A DNA stretch of 64,000 bases, taken from assembly GCA_048772705.1 (NCBI GenBank), contig JBLWGC010000230.1, positions 1,662,051-1,726,050 on the forward strand. The letters run 5' to 3'. The stretch comes from Leidyana gryllorum EB-2025a. Its lineage: Eukaryota; Apicomplexa. The notes under the pieces are model-generated. The model saw only the letters and a list, made by a program, of their open reading frames with translations. It searched no databases and was not told the DNA's origin. Made by a program: the position numbers and the translations under genes. Of the stretch, positions 11,250 through 21,286 are shown one piece after another (positions within the stretch are counted from its first letter, which is position 1; every line of letters starts with the position of its first letter).

Positions 11250-12675
11250 ATGAGGGTGGACCCCTGGAGATTCTGGAGAGACCAGCTGGGCGCTCCGCGC
11301 TATGTGTTGGCGCCAATGGTAAACCAGAGCGAATTTCACTTCCGGATGTTGGTGAAACGGTATAACTGTCACATGACGTACACGCCCATGCTCCATGCCC
11401 GGTGAGTTAGTTAGTTGGTGAGGTGTCCAGACGTGTGCAGGTTGTTCTTGGAGGATCCGAAGTATCGTGAAAAGTTCATGCCGAGTCTCCATGTTGAGAA
11501 GGGGGCACTTATTGCTCAGTTCTGCGCCAATGATCCGGAAATGTTGGTTCAAAGCGCGAATTTATTGGCCGACCGCGTTGATGCGGTAGACATCAACTGC
11601 GGGTGTCCGCAAGGAATAGCTAGACGGGGGAATTACGGGGCTTATCTGCTGAACGATCCGGATACCATAGTGTGAGTGGCGGTGTCGATGACACCGAAAG
11701 ACGTTTCTTTGTCTGCAGAGCAATGGTAGCCGCTTGTGCGGAGAGGCTCTCGTGCCCGATTTTTGTCAAGATTCGTGTGATTGATCTTGAGGATTTGACG
11801 AGTACCATAGAATTGGCTCAGCGGTGCGAAGCCGCCGGGGCCGCTGCGATGTGTATCCATGGAAGGACACCCTCGATGAAAGGGCAATTCACAGGTCCTC
11901 CAGATTGGGATGCTATCAAGATCTTAGTGAACGTTCTAAGAATACCCGTGATTGCGAATGGAGGAGTTAGAAGTCGTGAAGACGCTGATAAGCTCCTTGC
12001 AGTGACTGGGGCCGCGGCCGTTATGTCAGCTGAAGGGCTGCTCGAGGATCCCAGTTTGTTCGCAAGCGAGAGGGCAGACGTCGACGACCTTATGGTTGAA
12101 CTCTGTGATTTATACCGACAGTAAGCGGACCTTTGCCAGAGCTCAATTCTCACTTTTCTCTTTGTCTATATAGATATCCGCATCGCGAGTTCTTGCCTTG
12201 CCTCAAGGCTCATCTGTTTCACGCTTTGCATACTGGTCTGCAAGTACATACGGATTTGCGTGCTGCATTGGCTGAGGCGAAGACTCTGGATGACTATACG
12301 TCGATAGCTAACAACATGCGGGACAGACGACGAGGTTTACCGAAATCAATGAAGTTGGGATGGTATATGCGACATCGGAAGCCCCTTATTAAGAGTGGTT
12401 GTGAAGACGAGTGTCATGTGGAATTGTCCACAACGACCTCTTCCACCAATAATCAACATGGAGATTCAGAACCACTTTTTGGGGCGCTGGGCTTCCGACT
12501 CCGTTTAGCTCTTCTTAGACATATCCGGGGGGGGCTAATCTTTCTCACAACTACAGCTTGGAGATGGAGTAAAAGTGTGGTCTCAACCATCTTCACCTCT
12601 GTCGTCCCGATGGGATTTAGTTCCACGCCAGATGATCTCACTGATCGCCAAAGGAGGGAACCTGATGATAGATAG
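11250..12675 (+). CDS. DUS1: tRNA-dihydrouridine synthase, Dus1 type
   Basis: Exons 11250-11401, 11441-11671, 11719-12120 and 12174-12675 give 428 residues. The enzyme reduces uridines in the tRNA D-loop using FMN and NADPH. The N-terminal block APRYVLAPMVNQSEFHFRML and the catalytic-Cys motif NCGCPQGIARRGNYGAYL are typical of the Dus1 (U16/U17) group. FVKIRVID, CIHGRTPSMKGQFTG, VIANGGVRSREDA and VMSAEGLLEDP complete the TIM-barrel FMN site. The last 110 residues go beyond the normal enzyme and include a Trp/Leu-rich hydrophobic stretch (IRGGLIFLTTTAWRW) that could anchor it to a membrane. It is divergent from the actin-related gene. Confidence 0.88.
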
Positions 12676-13077
12676 CGCATGCCGTATGGCGGGGCGCTTC
12701 TACTGGCAAAATCTCATATCAATAGAGCCGTTTGCTGACACCCTCCCTTCGGTCGCCTGCTATTCGACTATACCCAATACACGACCCATCAACTAGTTGT
12801 ACACTGAAACTGACTATATTCATGTCCTAAGAGCACCGCCAACACGCTCGCGCGTGGTGGTTGGCGACTTCCTCGATCACATCCTGGCATGCATCAGTAA
12901 TCTGTGACTCGCGGCAGTTTCTAAGCCGTATTCGAGGCCCTCACCACGTCTTGCGAGGTCGACTTAAGTGTCTGGGGCCCGAAACATGAGCTGGTGGGAC
13001 TTATGGCAACGTGGGCGTGCCACGCAGGCAGTGTGTGTCATGTGTGTCAAGTGTTGCGTCGAGCGCTCATTTCTAAT
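12676..13077. other. Intergenic, upstream of chitinase cluster
   Basis: About 400 bp with no supported gene. A weak copy of the chitinase upstream motif (core GGCAACGTGGGCGTG, 13005-13019) lies about 60 bp before the first chitinase start. In-frame ATG codons from 12994 offer longer but less signal-peptide-like starts. Confidence 0.4.
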
Positions 13078-14367
13078 ATGATATCCCTAAGCTTGTTGAC
13101 GGCGGCCGCGCTGATAGGGACCCTGCGAGGTCAGGAACAGTGTCCGGAACAGTTCAGGGACCCCGGAGTACCACTAATTGAGCGTTCCGAACTCAAGGGT
13201 AGACAAGGAGTCGAGAGGTATATCACCCGAGAGGCGTTCGAACTGATGTTCACGGGCCGGCATCATGTTGCGAGTTCATGTCAGGGTGGTATTGAGGGTT
13301 TGAACTACGACGGTTTCGTGAGCGCAGCGAATTTCTACTCGGATTTTGCCAATGGACCCAATGACGAGGTGAATGCTCAGGAAGTGGCTGCATTTCTGGC
13401 CCATGTATCCCAAGAAACGAGTGGAGGCTGGGCTACGGCGCCTTGTGGATCTCACGCTTACGGTTTGTGCTTTATCGAAGAAGTCGGGTGTGAGAAGGGT
13501 TCCTGCACTGGATATGGGAACGATCCCGGATCTGTCTGTGTCAACGCTGGGTATGGTTTCAGCTGTCCAGCAACTCCCGGGAAGACCTACCACGGCCGTG
13601 GACCCATCCAGCTGTCTTATAATTACAATTACGCGCTCTTTTCGCACGATTTCTATGGCGATCATCAGGTGCTGTTGGACAATCCCGAGCGGGTCAGAGA
13701 GTGAGTGAATACAAGTAGGACACTCTTCCTTCATCTGAAAATTGACCATTCGAGCAGTAACAGCACTGTCGCATGGGCTTCCGGTCTCTGGTTTTGGATG
13801 AAGCCGCAGCCCCCGAAGGATTCGTGCCACGAAGTGATGCAGGGAGAGAAGGTTTACGTTCGACCCGGACAAACTGGTGGTTTTGGACTGACCACTCTTA
13901 TCATCAACGGAGGTGTCGAGTGTGGCGGATGTCGCAACGAGTTGGACAAAGTGATGAACCGTATCGCATACTTCCAGCGGTACACTTATTTGATGAACGT
14001 CCCTCTGTGCCGAAGACCCAATGATGTCGTGAAATGCGGTCCAATGATCCAATACCCCTTCAACAACTCCACAGAGTCGTCTTGCAGTGAGTCAATTGGG
14101 GCAAAGAGATATTCAGTGTATTTTGCAGAGGCCGCGGATTACTCATACTGTAAGAAATCCAATATTCAGGATTGCCCCGATCTGGATGGCTCTTATTATG
14201 GGAAGAAGTCTAATGGGAAATGCAAAGGTTGGAAGGGGCGGGACGGTGCGCATGGCACCTTTATGGCCGCAGGTGCCATGACAGTGTTAATCTACGCGTC
14301 CACCTTTCTGAGCTGTGTGGAGACCGGTGACTATATGCGGAGTGAGGAAGAGCACAGTACTGACTGA
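13078..14367 (+). CDS. GH19 chitinase, secreted and membrane-anchored (copy 1)
   Basis: Exons are 13078-13700, 13758-14086 and 14129-14367. The start at 13078 gives a clean signal peptide (MISLSLLTAAALIGTLRG). The catalytic domain is plant-type GH19: SQETSGGWATAPCG with the first catalytic Glu at about residue 113, then AYGLCFIEEVG with the second at about 135, the YHGRGPIQLSYNYNYALFSH substrate block, ASGLWFWMKPQPPKDSCHEV and TTLIINGGVECGGC. Many Cys residues suggest disulfides and extracellular folding. After a Cys-rich spacer (DYSYCKKSN, CPDLDGSYYG) a hydrophobic segment (FMAAGAMTVLIYASTFLSC) and an acidic tail suggest a C-terminal membrane anchor. GH19 enzymes cleave chitin with inversion. 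It is the first of four tandem copies and lacks the Gly-rich linker of copies 2 and 3. Confidence 0.88.
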
Positions 14368-14564
14368 GACTCTGGGCGATGCCGTTAGGCCTCCCACCCG
14401 ATTGATGCATGAATTAATTACAAAGTGCAGCATGTCTCGTAGTGATTTGTGTCTCCGTAACTTATGATAGTTAGAGTGGGTCCACTGACGGCCGAGCTTG
14501 CGATGCGGTAGGAAAGCAGAAGGTGTGTGGCGGCGTTCGAGTCGATCTAAGGTCGGTATCTCGT

Positions 14565-14589
14565 GAAAGTGGGTGACGTGCATTTCGTG
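14565..14589 (+). promoter_or_regulatory. Conserved chitinase upstream motif (copy 2)
   Basis: A 25-bp block, consensus GAAAGTGKGYRACGTGC followed by a short variable part and CGTG. It ends 14 bp before the start codon of copy 2, and near-identical blocks lie before copies 3 and 4. A shared promoter or transcription-start element is the likeliest reading. Confidence 0.5.
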
Positions 14590-14602
14590 GGGAGTCCCGA
14601 AG

Positions 14603-16137
14603 ATGAGTCAGAGTGCGCTGGTTTTGTCGGTTATTACGGCTTTGCTGTCGGAAGTACCGATCGCAGGTGCCTGGAACAGATGTCCGGATGAATTGGTGGA
14701 CCAGGGGCTTCCTCTGGTGGACCGCACTCAACTGACACACAGACAAGGAGTCGAGCGGTATATAACTCGAGATGTTTGGGAGAAACTGTTCAACGGTCGA
14801 CATTCGGAGCCCAATTGTGCCGACGGGGTCGAAGGATTGGTGTACGACGATTTCGTTGCGGCTACAAAAGATTTCCCAGCCTTTGCCAACGGGCCCGATG
14901 AGCGGACCAACGTCCAAGAGCTTGCTGCTTTCCTGGCAGCTATATCTCAGGAGACCAATGGAGGGTGGGCGACCGCTGGTTGTGGGCCTCAGGCGTACGG
15001 TTTGTGTTACAAACAAGAAATGCATTGTGAATCCGGGTGCCCTCAGTACGGAAACGATCCCGGCTCAGTGTGCACCAATGCTGGGTACCCGTTCGAGTGT
15101 CCAGCCACTCCCGGCCAATCATATCACGGACGCGGACCCATTCAGCTATCGTATCCCTACAATTATGCGTTGTTCTCCCACGAATGGTTCGGGAACTATA
15201 AGATTCTGCTCGACGATCCCAATATGCTCTTGAAGTGAGTGTGTTGAAGCGGTGTCTCCGATCGTTCGTTTTTCTTCATCCCTCCGCAGTAACCGCACAT
15301 TGGGATGGACTTCAGCGCTTTGGTTCTGGATGAAAGTTCAGCCGCCAAAGGATTCATGTCACGAAGTGATGCAGGGAGAGAAGACTTACATTCGGGATGG
15401 CCAGACTGGTGGATTCGGGTTCACTACCCTCATCATCAATGGCGGTGTGGAGTGTAAGGATAAATGTGCAAACGAGTTGGACAAAGTTATGAATCGGATC
15501 GGTTTCTATCAGCGCTACACCTATATGCTGAACGTTCCTTTGTGTCGCAGAGCCATTGATGTGGTGAAATGTGGTCCCATGATCCCATACCCCTTCGACA
15601 ACACCACTTTCAACCCCTGCAGTGAGTCTCAATAATTTCATCTTCTCTGAAGCTTGCCGCCTTTAGACGCTGCTGACTACTCTTATTGTCAACGATCCAA
15701 TCTCGAGAACTGCCCCGACTTGGACGGATCGTACTTTGGAAAGACTTCTGATGGGTCGTGCTCAGGCTGGACCGGCGGCGATGTTCCGCCCGGAAGCGGC
15801 TCCGGAGGTATGAAACGGACAATTCGTCCGCAGTCACCGTTCCAAACGCTCTGTGTTCCAAACAGGTACTGATGTGACGACTACTGCCCCCGGTGGTGGT
15901 GGTGTCGGCACCACTTATCCAGGAGGCGGCGGGGTCGGAACGACTTTCCCGGGAGGTGGGGTCGGAACGAGTCATCCTGGTGGCGGTGTTGGGAGTGAAG
16001 AGTCGGGTGTCCGTGGCACCTTTATAGCCGCCGGCGCTGTGACTGCTTTCATCTACGCCTCGACCTTTCTGAGTGTTGGTGGCCGTCAGATGGAGGATCG
16101 AGAAGACGAGGATTCTGACTCGTCAGATATTGAGTGA
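14603..16137 (+). CDS. GH19 chitinase, secreted and membrane-anchored (copy 2)
   Basis: Exons are 14603-15234, 15290-15621, 15667-15807 and 15866-16137. The signal peptide is MSQSALVLSVITALLSEVPIAG. The GH19 core keeps SQETNGGWATAGCG and AYGLCYKQEM with both catalytic Glu, YHGRGPIQLSYPYNYALFSH, TSALWFWMKVQPPKDSC and TLIINGGVECKDKC. The last exon encodes a low-complexity Gly/Val/Thr/Pro linker of short repeats (GGGGVGTT-like), then a hydrophobic anchor (FIAAGAVTAFIYASTFLS) and an acidic cytoplasmic-like tail (EDREDEDSDSSDIE). The architecture is an extracellular enzyme on a flexible stalk at a membrane. The intron positions of the first two introns match those of the other copies, showing tandem duplication. 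Confidence 0.88.
15890..15995 (+). repeat. Gly-rich coding minirepeat
   Basis: Imperfect repeats of a GGxGGxGTCGGxAC-like unit inside the last exon of chitinase copy 2. They encode the Gly/Val/Thr/Pro stalk before the membrane anchor. Copy 3 has a shorter version near 17550-17620. Confidence 0.6.
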
Positions 16138-16232
16138 TCTTTTTGATATTTGAAATTGGACAGGAGCAATTGTTGCGTTGTATAATGCCCTCTCGGGACA
16201 CTACAGTCTCCATCTACAGCCAGTTGTGTATG

Positions 16233-16257
16233 GAAAGTGTGCAACGTGCACTGCGTG
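16233..16257 (+). promoter_or_regulatory. Conserved chitinase upstream motif (copy 3)
   Basis: The same 25-bp block as before copy 2, with GAAAGTG, AACGTGC and CGTG at identical spacing. It ends 11 bp before the start codon at 16268. Confidence 0.5.
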
Positions 16258-16267
16258 GGGGTTCAGA

Positions 16268-17767
16268 ATGAATCGGAAGGTCTTGATCTTGTCTGCAGTC
16301 GTCCAGGCAGTGAGCGGAGTCTCGCGAGGGGCATCGAGCCTATCGCGGACTGAGGAGTGGAACAAATGTCCTGACGAGTTGGTCGATGAAGGAATGCCTC
16401 TGGTCGACCGCGCTCAATTGGCTCACAGGCAAGGCGTGGAGCGATACATCACAGAAGAGATCTGGCACAAACTGTTCAACGGTCGCAAAGCACAGACCGA
16501 ATGCAAAGGTGGAATTGAGGAATTGCTATACGAGGATTTCGTCGCAGCTTCACGCTGGTTCCCTGACTTTGCCAATGGAGCCGATGAGCGCACCAATGTG
16601 CAGGAATTGGCCGGGTTCTTGGCGGCTATATCTCAAGAGACTAACGGCGGATGGGGCGGCGCGCCTTGCGGAGCTCAGGCGTACGGGTTGTGTTACGTAC
16701 AAGAAGTCGGTTGTGAGACCGGCAACTGCCAAGATTACGGCCGCTTCCCCGGTACTATCTGCACCGACAGTGGATACGGCTTCGAGTGTCCAGCCACACC
16801 CGGGCAGACTTATCACGGACGCGGACCCATTCAGCTGTCTTATACTTTCAATTACGCATTATTCTCCCACCAATGGTTTGGAAACCATCATATATTACTC
16901 GACCATCCCGATATGCTCTTAACGTGAGTGTCCCAAATCAAGGGCGTGTCGCTCGCAATCACTCAACAGAAATCGCACATTGGGTTGGGCTTCCGCCTTT
17001 TGGTTCTGGATGACGCCACAGCCTCCCAAAGACTCCTGTCATGAGGTAATGCAAGGCTACAAACATTATGTGCGTCCTGGACAAACTGGTGGTTTCGGAC
17101 TGACCACTCTTATCATCAACGGTGGTGTCGAGTGTGGTACATGTGCCAACGAGATGGACAAAGTTCTGAACCGTATCGCATACTATCAGCGGTACACCTA
17201 CATGTTGAACGTCCCTCTGTGCCGAAAACCCAATGATGTCGTCAAATGCGGCCCAATGCTCCAATACCCCTTCAACAACTCCACAGAGTCGTCTTGCAGT
17301 GAGTCCCATTTCGTCGCTCCTCCCCCTCATCACAGCTGCAGACGCTGCTGACTACTCTTATTGTCAACGATCCAACCTCGAAACCTGCCCAGATCTGGAT
17401 GGCTCGTACTTTGGAAAGAAATCCGACGGTTCTTGCTCGGGCTGGACTGGCAGCGACGTCCCTCCGGGAAGCGGCGGGTCTGTAGGTAAGACACATCGAA
17501 TCACTAACGTCGCACCGACAAACTCCATTTGCAGTTCCAACCACTGCACCGGGGGGCGGGGGTGGATTTACCACCTTCCCCGGAGGTGGAGGTGGAGTCT
17601 GGACTACAGGCGGGGTTGGTGATAACGGTAACGGAGAAGACGGTGTTCGGGGAACTTTCCTGGCCGCTGGCGCCGTCACGGCCTTCATTTACGCTTCAAC
17701 TCTCCTCACCTTAGATGGCCGTCATACGGAGGAGGAAGAAGAAGAGTTTTATGATGCTCAGGAATAA
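16268..17767 (+). CDS. GH19 chitinase, secreted and membrane-anchored (copy 3)
   Basis: Exons are 16268-16923, 16970-17298, 17342-17485 and 17535-17767. The N-terminus (MNRKVLILSAVVQAVSGVSR) is a signal peptide. The catalytic domain keeps SQETNGGWGGAPCG, AYGLCYVQEVGCETG, YHGRGPIQLSYTFNYALFSH, ASAFWFWMTPQPPKDSC and TLIINGGVECGTC. The tail has a Gly-rich stalk, a hydrophobic segment (FLAAGAVTAFIYASTLLT) and a very acidic end (EEEEEEFYDAQE). It is closest to copies 2 and 4 by eye. An active chitin hydrolase at the cell surface is the likely product; whether the natural substrate is host or prey chitin, or the cell's own wall, is not shown. Confidence 0.88.
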
Positions 17768-17918
17768 GAGAACTCTTGAGTCTCTCCATGGACACAATTA
17801 CAAAATGGCCTAAGCCACGCTGCTCGGCGTCTCAAAAGCCGCGAGAGCGTGGAATGGGCAGCAATGATCGAGTGTAACGGCACCTTGACGCGACCGCTAC
17901 GTATTTGCGGATACAACT

Positions 17919-17943
17919 GAAAGTGTGTAACGTGCGTTACGTG
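17919..17943 (+). promoter_or_regulatory. Conserved chitinase upstream motif (copy 4)
   Basis: Third good copy of the 25-bp block (GAAAGTG, AACGTGC, CGTG). It ends 21 bp before the start at 17964, the extra distance being a GT run. Confidence 0.5.
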
Positions 17944-17957
17944 TGTGTGTGTGTGTA
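17940..17957 (+). repeat. GT dinucleotide run
   Basis: A run of alternating G and T (CGTGTGTG...) sits between the upstream motif and the start codon of chitinase copy 4. It is probably a microsatellite expansion. Confidence 0.7.
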
Positions 17958-17963
17958 TTCGGG

Positions 17964-19430
17964 ATGAGTCGGAAAGCGCTCTTGTTCTCTGCTGCCACAG
18001 CTTTGGTATCGGCGATACCAATAGCACGTGACTGGAACAAATGTCCGGATGACTTGGCTGATCTCGGACAGCCGATGATCGATCACAAGAAGCTGGCCAA
18101 TCGTAAGGGCGTCGAGCGCTACATCACTGCTGGAGTGTGGGAGAAGATGTTCAACGCTCGCCATTCGCTTGCAGCATGCCAAGATGGAATTGAGGGGTTG
18201 CTGTATCAAGATTTCGTTACAGCCACAAAATGGTTCCCTGAATTTGCCAATGGTGATAATCATGCTGTCAATGCTCAAGAGGTGGCGGGTTTCCTAGCCG
18301 CTATATCTCAAGAGACTAGTGGCGGCTGGGCTACTGCTCCCTGCGGTCCTCACGCTTATGGTTTGTGCTTCAAACAGGAAGTTGGCTGCGAGAAGGGTGC
18401 GTGTACCGGATATGGGGGTACTCCAGGATCTGTTTGCACCGACGCTGGTTACGGCTTCGAGTGTCCAGCCACGCCCGGGAAGACTTATCACGGACGCGGA
18501 CCCATTCAGCTCTCCTACACCTACAATTACGCTCTGTTCTCCCACCAATGGTTTGGGGACCATACGGTGTTGCTTAAGGATCCCGATATGCTCTTAACGT
18601 GAGTGTCCTGAATTGGCGTGTCTCCCAGCCTGTCTCGGCAGTAATCGCACACTCGGATGGGCCTCTGCTCTTTGGTTCTGGATGACCCCTCAGCCACCGA
18701 AAGACTCGTGTCACGAAGTTATGCAAGGGATCAAGTCGTATGTTCGTCCCGGACAGACTGGCGGCTTTGGGATGACTACTCTTATCATCAACGGAGGTGT
18801 GGAGTGTGGTGGTTGTGAGACGGAATTGGACAAAGTGATGAACCGTATCGCATACTACCAGCGCTACACCTACATGTTGAACGTCCCTCTGTGCCGGAAA
18901 CCCAATGATGTCGTCAAATGCGGTCCGATGCAACAATATCCTTTCGCCAACACCACTCAGTCAAGCTGCGGTGAGTTTTCGCAATTCAATTCCGTCTTGT
19001 TTGACCAAGGACTTCAGCTGCCGCCGACTACTCTTATTGTGAGCGTTCGAATGTCGAAACGTGCCCAGATTTGGATGGATCATATTACGGAAAAACGTCC
19101 GAAGGGAGGTGCAATGGCTGGACTGGGGGAGAAATCATTGAGGTACCGGATCCTGTAGGTAGGTATTTGTTCATAGTCGTTTCCTTCCCGCTACATTAAA
19201 ATTCAGGCTATCCCTCGAGTTCATCAGCGACGTCGACCCTCGCGATGGCGGCCACGTTACTGACATTGGCCGTCTATGCGGAAAGTCTATGGGGAGCTGA
19301 CAATTCCCTCCAGCCAGATGGTACTGAAGGATTCCCATATGTGAATCCCTGCGACGCACAGGAGCTCATCAGCAAATCGCTATTTGCGCTCAGCTTGGCG
19401 GCTTCACTCATCCTCGTGTTCGTCTTCTGA
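17964..19430 (+). CDS. GH19 chitinase with GPI-like tail (copy 4)
   Basis: Exons are 17964-18598, 18642-18970, 19018-19158 and 19207-19430. The signal peptide is MSRKALLFSAATALVSAIPIA. The GH19 core is complete (SQETSGGWATAPCG, AYGLCFKQEVGCEKG, YHGRGPIQLSYTYNYALFSH, ASALWFWMTPQPPKDSC, TLIINGGVECGGC). The last exon is unrelated to those of copies 1-3. In place of the shared anchor and acidic tail it encodes a Ser/Thr/Ala-rich stretch, one internal hydrophobic segment, and an end that is hydrophobic up to the stop (LFALSLAASLILVFVF), as in a GPI-attachment signal. So copy 4 may be tethered by a different route. PIG-C and DPM3 in this window show that the GPI pathway exists. Confidence 0.87.
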
Positions 19431-19528
19431 AGCTTCAACCTCTTCCGTTAACGAACAGATGCAATGCGTCCATCGTAGATCTGTGTGTGCGTGTCGACAG
19501 TGTACTTTCTTCGTGGTCGTCATCAAAC

Positions 19529-21271
19529 TCACTCTGGAAGCTCCAACACAAACTTCTTCCGTTTCACACCATCGCGAACCTGAAGGTGAGATGACCCATT
19601 GAAAGTAAGGGTTGGGACACCCACTTCGATGTTGACATTGCCCGTGTTCCGGAGCGCGGTGCGGAAGTCGCCCCACTGTTTGATATCAGTCATTTTCACG
19701 GCCTCATATTCGAGTTTGTGTGTCGTCCTCCAATTTGCATTCGCAGCATTATTGAAAGCCATTCGCAGTAAATCGCGCAATCCACTATGATTTTTGACCG
19801 CATCGATCACAATCTCAGCCAACTTCTCAAGTTCATCTTCAACTGCATTGTCGGCCGCGACATCCCGTACGTGGGCCTTGTCCTCCATGGTGTCGTCCTC
19901 AACAGTCTGGAACAAACCGAACCACGCCTTGGAGGTGATCGCGCTTATCGATGAGTTCACGATGGGCACTGTGAATCGTTCCTGTGTCTCTGCGTGGACT
20001 CGCTCCTCAAAGAAGTGCAGATTCAGTTCCTCGCTGTTGGGGCAGAATTGGTGATGATAGCAATAATACGGCTCCACCCACCGATGGTCCAGCAGCGTGT
20101 GGATGTGTGGACAAATAACCGCATTAGTGTCCTTAGACACTCCCCACATATCCAAAAGACTTTCGAATCTGAGATCGTCGAATGTACAGAGCAAATGCAA
20201 CTTGTTGGGAAACTCTCTGTGGAGAGGCAGCAGAATGTCAGATATGAAACTGCTGACACACGGCGTATCGGCCGAATGTATAACACACAGTATCCTCGTG
20301 GGATTCGACTCAATGCCTTGGCGTAGGCTCTGCCGATAAGGTGACGTCACTTCTCAAAGTCAACTCCCCCATACCTCGAGCATTCGCGCTGGCGAGGTGA
20401 CCGTTGTGATCTCAGGTGTATTGTGGATCACGAGATTCCGCAACTGTACCGCGATCGAGCGAGGATGAAAGTGAGTGTGGAAGGGAAACGCTTGGACTAT
20501 GTGGTCGATCAGATGAGGAGTCGAAGGTCTGTTGACGCAATGCTTTTCAATTAATCAGCGCGGCAGCCATCCTCACTTGGCAGAAACCTTCCGACGCCCT
20601 TTTGCTTTGGGGGCACTGAGACTGCATCGGCGGCATCGGGCAGATAAGGAGCTCCACTCACGGTGGACCGAAGGTAGAATTCAATAGATCCCGCACAAAG
20701 AGCAGTTTCGAGCCGATGCCTCCCAGATACACAGGACGGTGTTCAGTCAGTTTCAGTCTGATGAAACTGTGGAGCTGGCGGAGAGCTTTGAAACGCTGGC
20801 AATCACATTGAGGTGACAGTGGTGTCGTCGCATTCGCACGAGTACCTGAACGGCCGCGTCCAATGTTAACACTGGTAGCGCCAGTCGAAAGTCGTCAGAC
20901 GACATTTCATGGCGTCGATCACCGCGGTCACTCTGAGTCTCAGAGTCATAGCCGTAACCGAGACTCCGCTTCAAACTCTCAAACTGACCGAAGTCAACAG
21001 TAGACACGCGGACCCCAGCTCACTGGACGTTTCACTTTCGTGTTGCGATGAAACTGTGCAACCTCCTTGGCAATAACTGCATCGCAACGGACACTCTTAA
21101 GTGTGTTGACAATGTCTAGAGGCACTGTAAAGCACGAGTACAGATGAGGGCCACTTGCCGTTCAAGTTGGTCTACCGATCAAACACATTAAACACTCATC
21201 CTTATTCAACCAATTACCGAGTAGCTATCGTCAATGGCACGTACATCGTCCAGACACTGACTTAAATCCAT
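19529..21271 (-). CDS. ORC2-like protein
   Basis: Supported exons on the minus strand include 20983-20846, 20795-20662, 20528-20375 and 20329-19529, plus an exon ending at 21024. The first exon probably begins with ATG at 21271, but its junction is unresolved. The protein has FKALRQLHSFIR, then PVYLGGIGSKLLFVRDLL, which resembles the LLxYGxGSK block of origin recognition complex subunit 2. IHNTPEITT and RILCVIHSADTP follow, then LHLLCTFDDLRFESLLDMW, which resembles the hINAPxxWD segment, and the C-terminal part could be the winged helix. ORC2 is a structural AAA-like subunit that marks replication origins. The match is by pattern only, so this is a moderate call. It is divergent from the next gene with 15 bp between starts. 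Confidence 0.5.
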
Positions 21272-21286
21272 AGCTTTTTTAGACTC

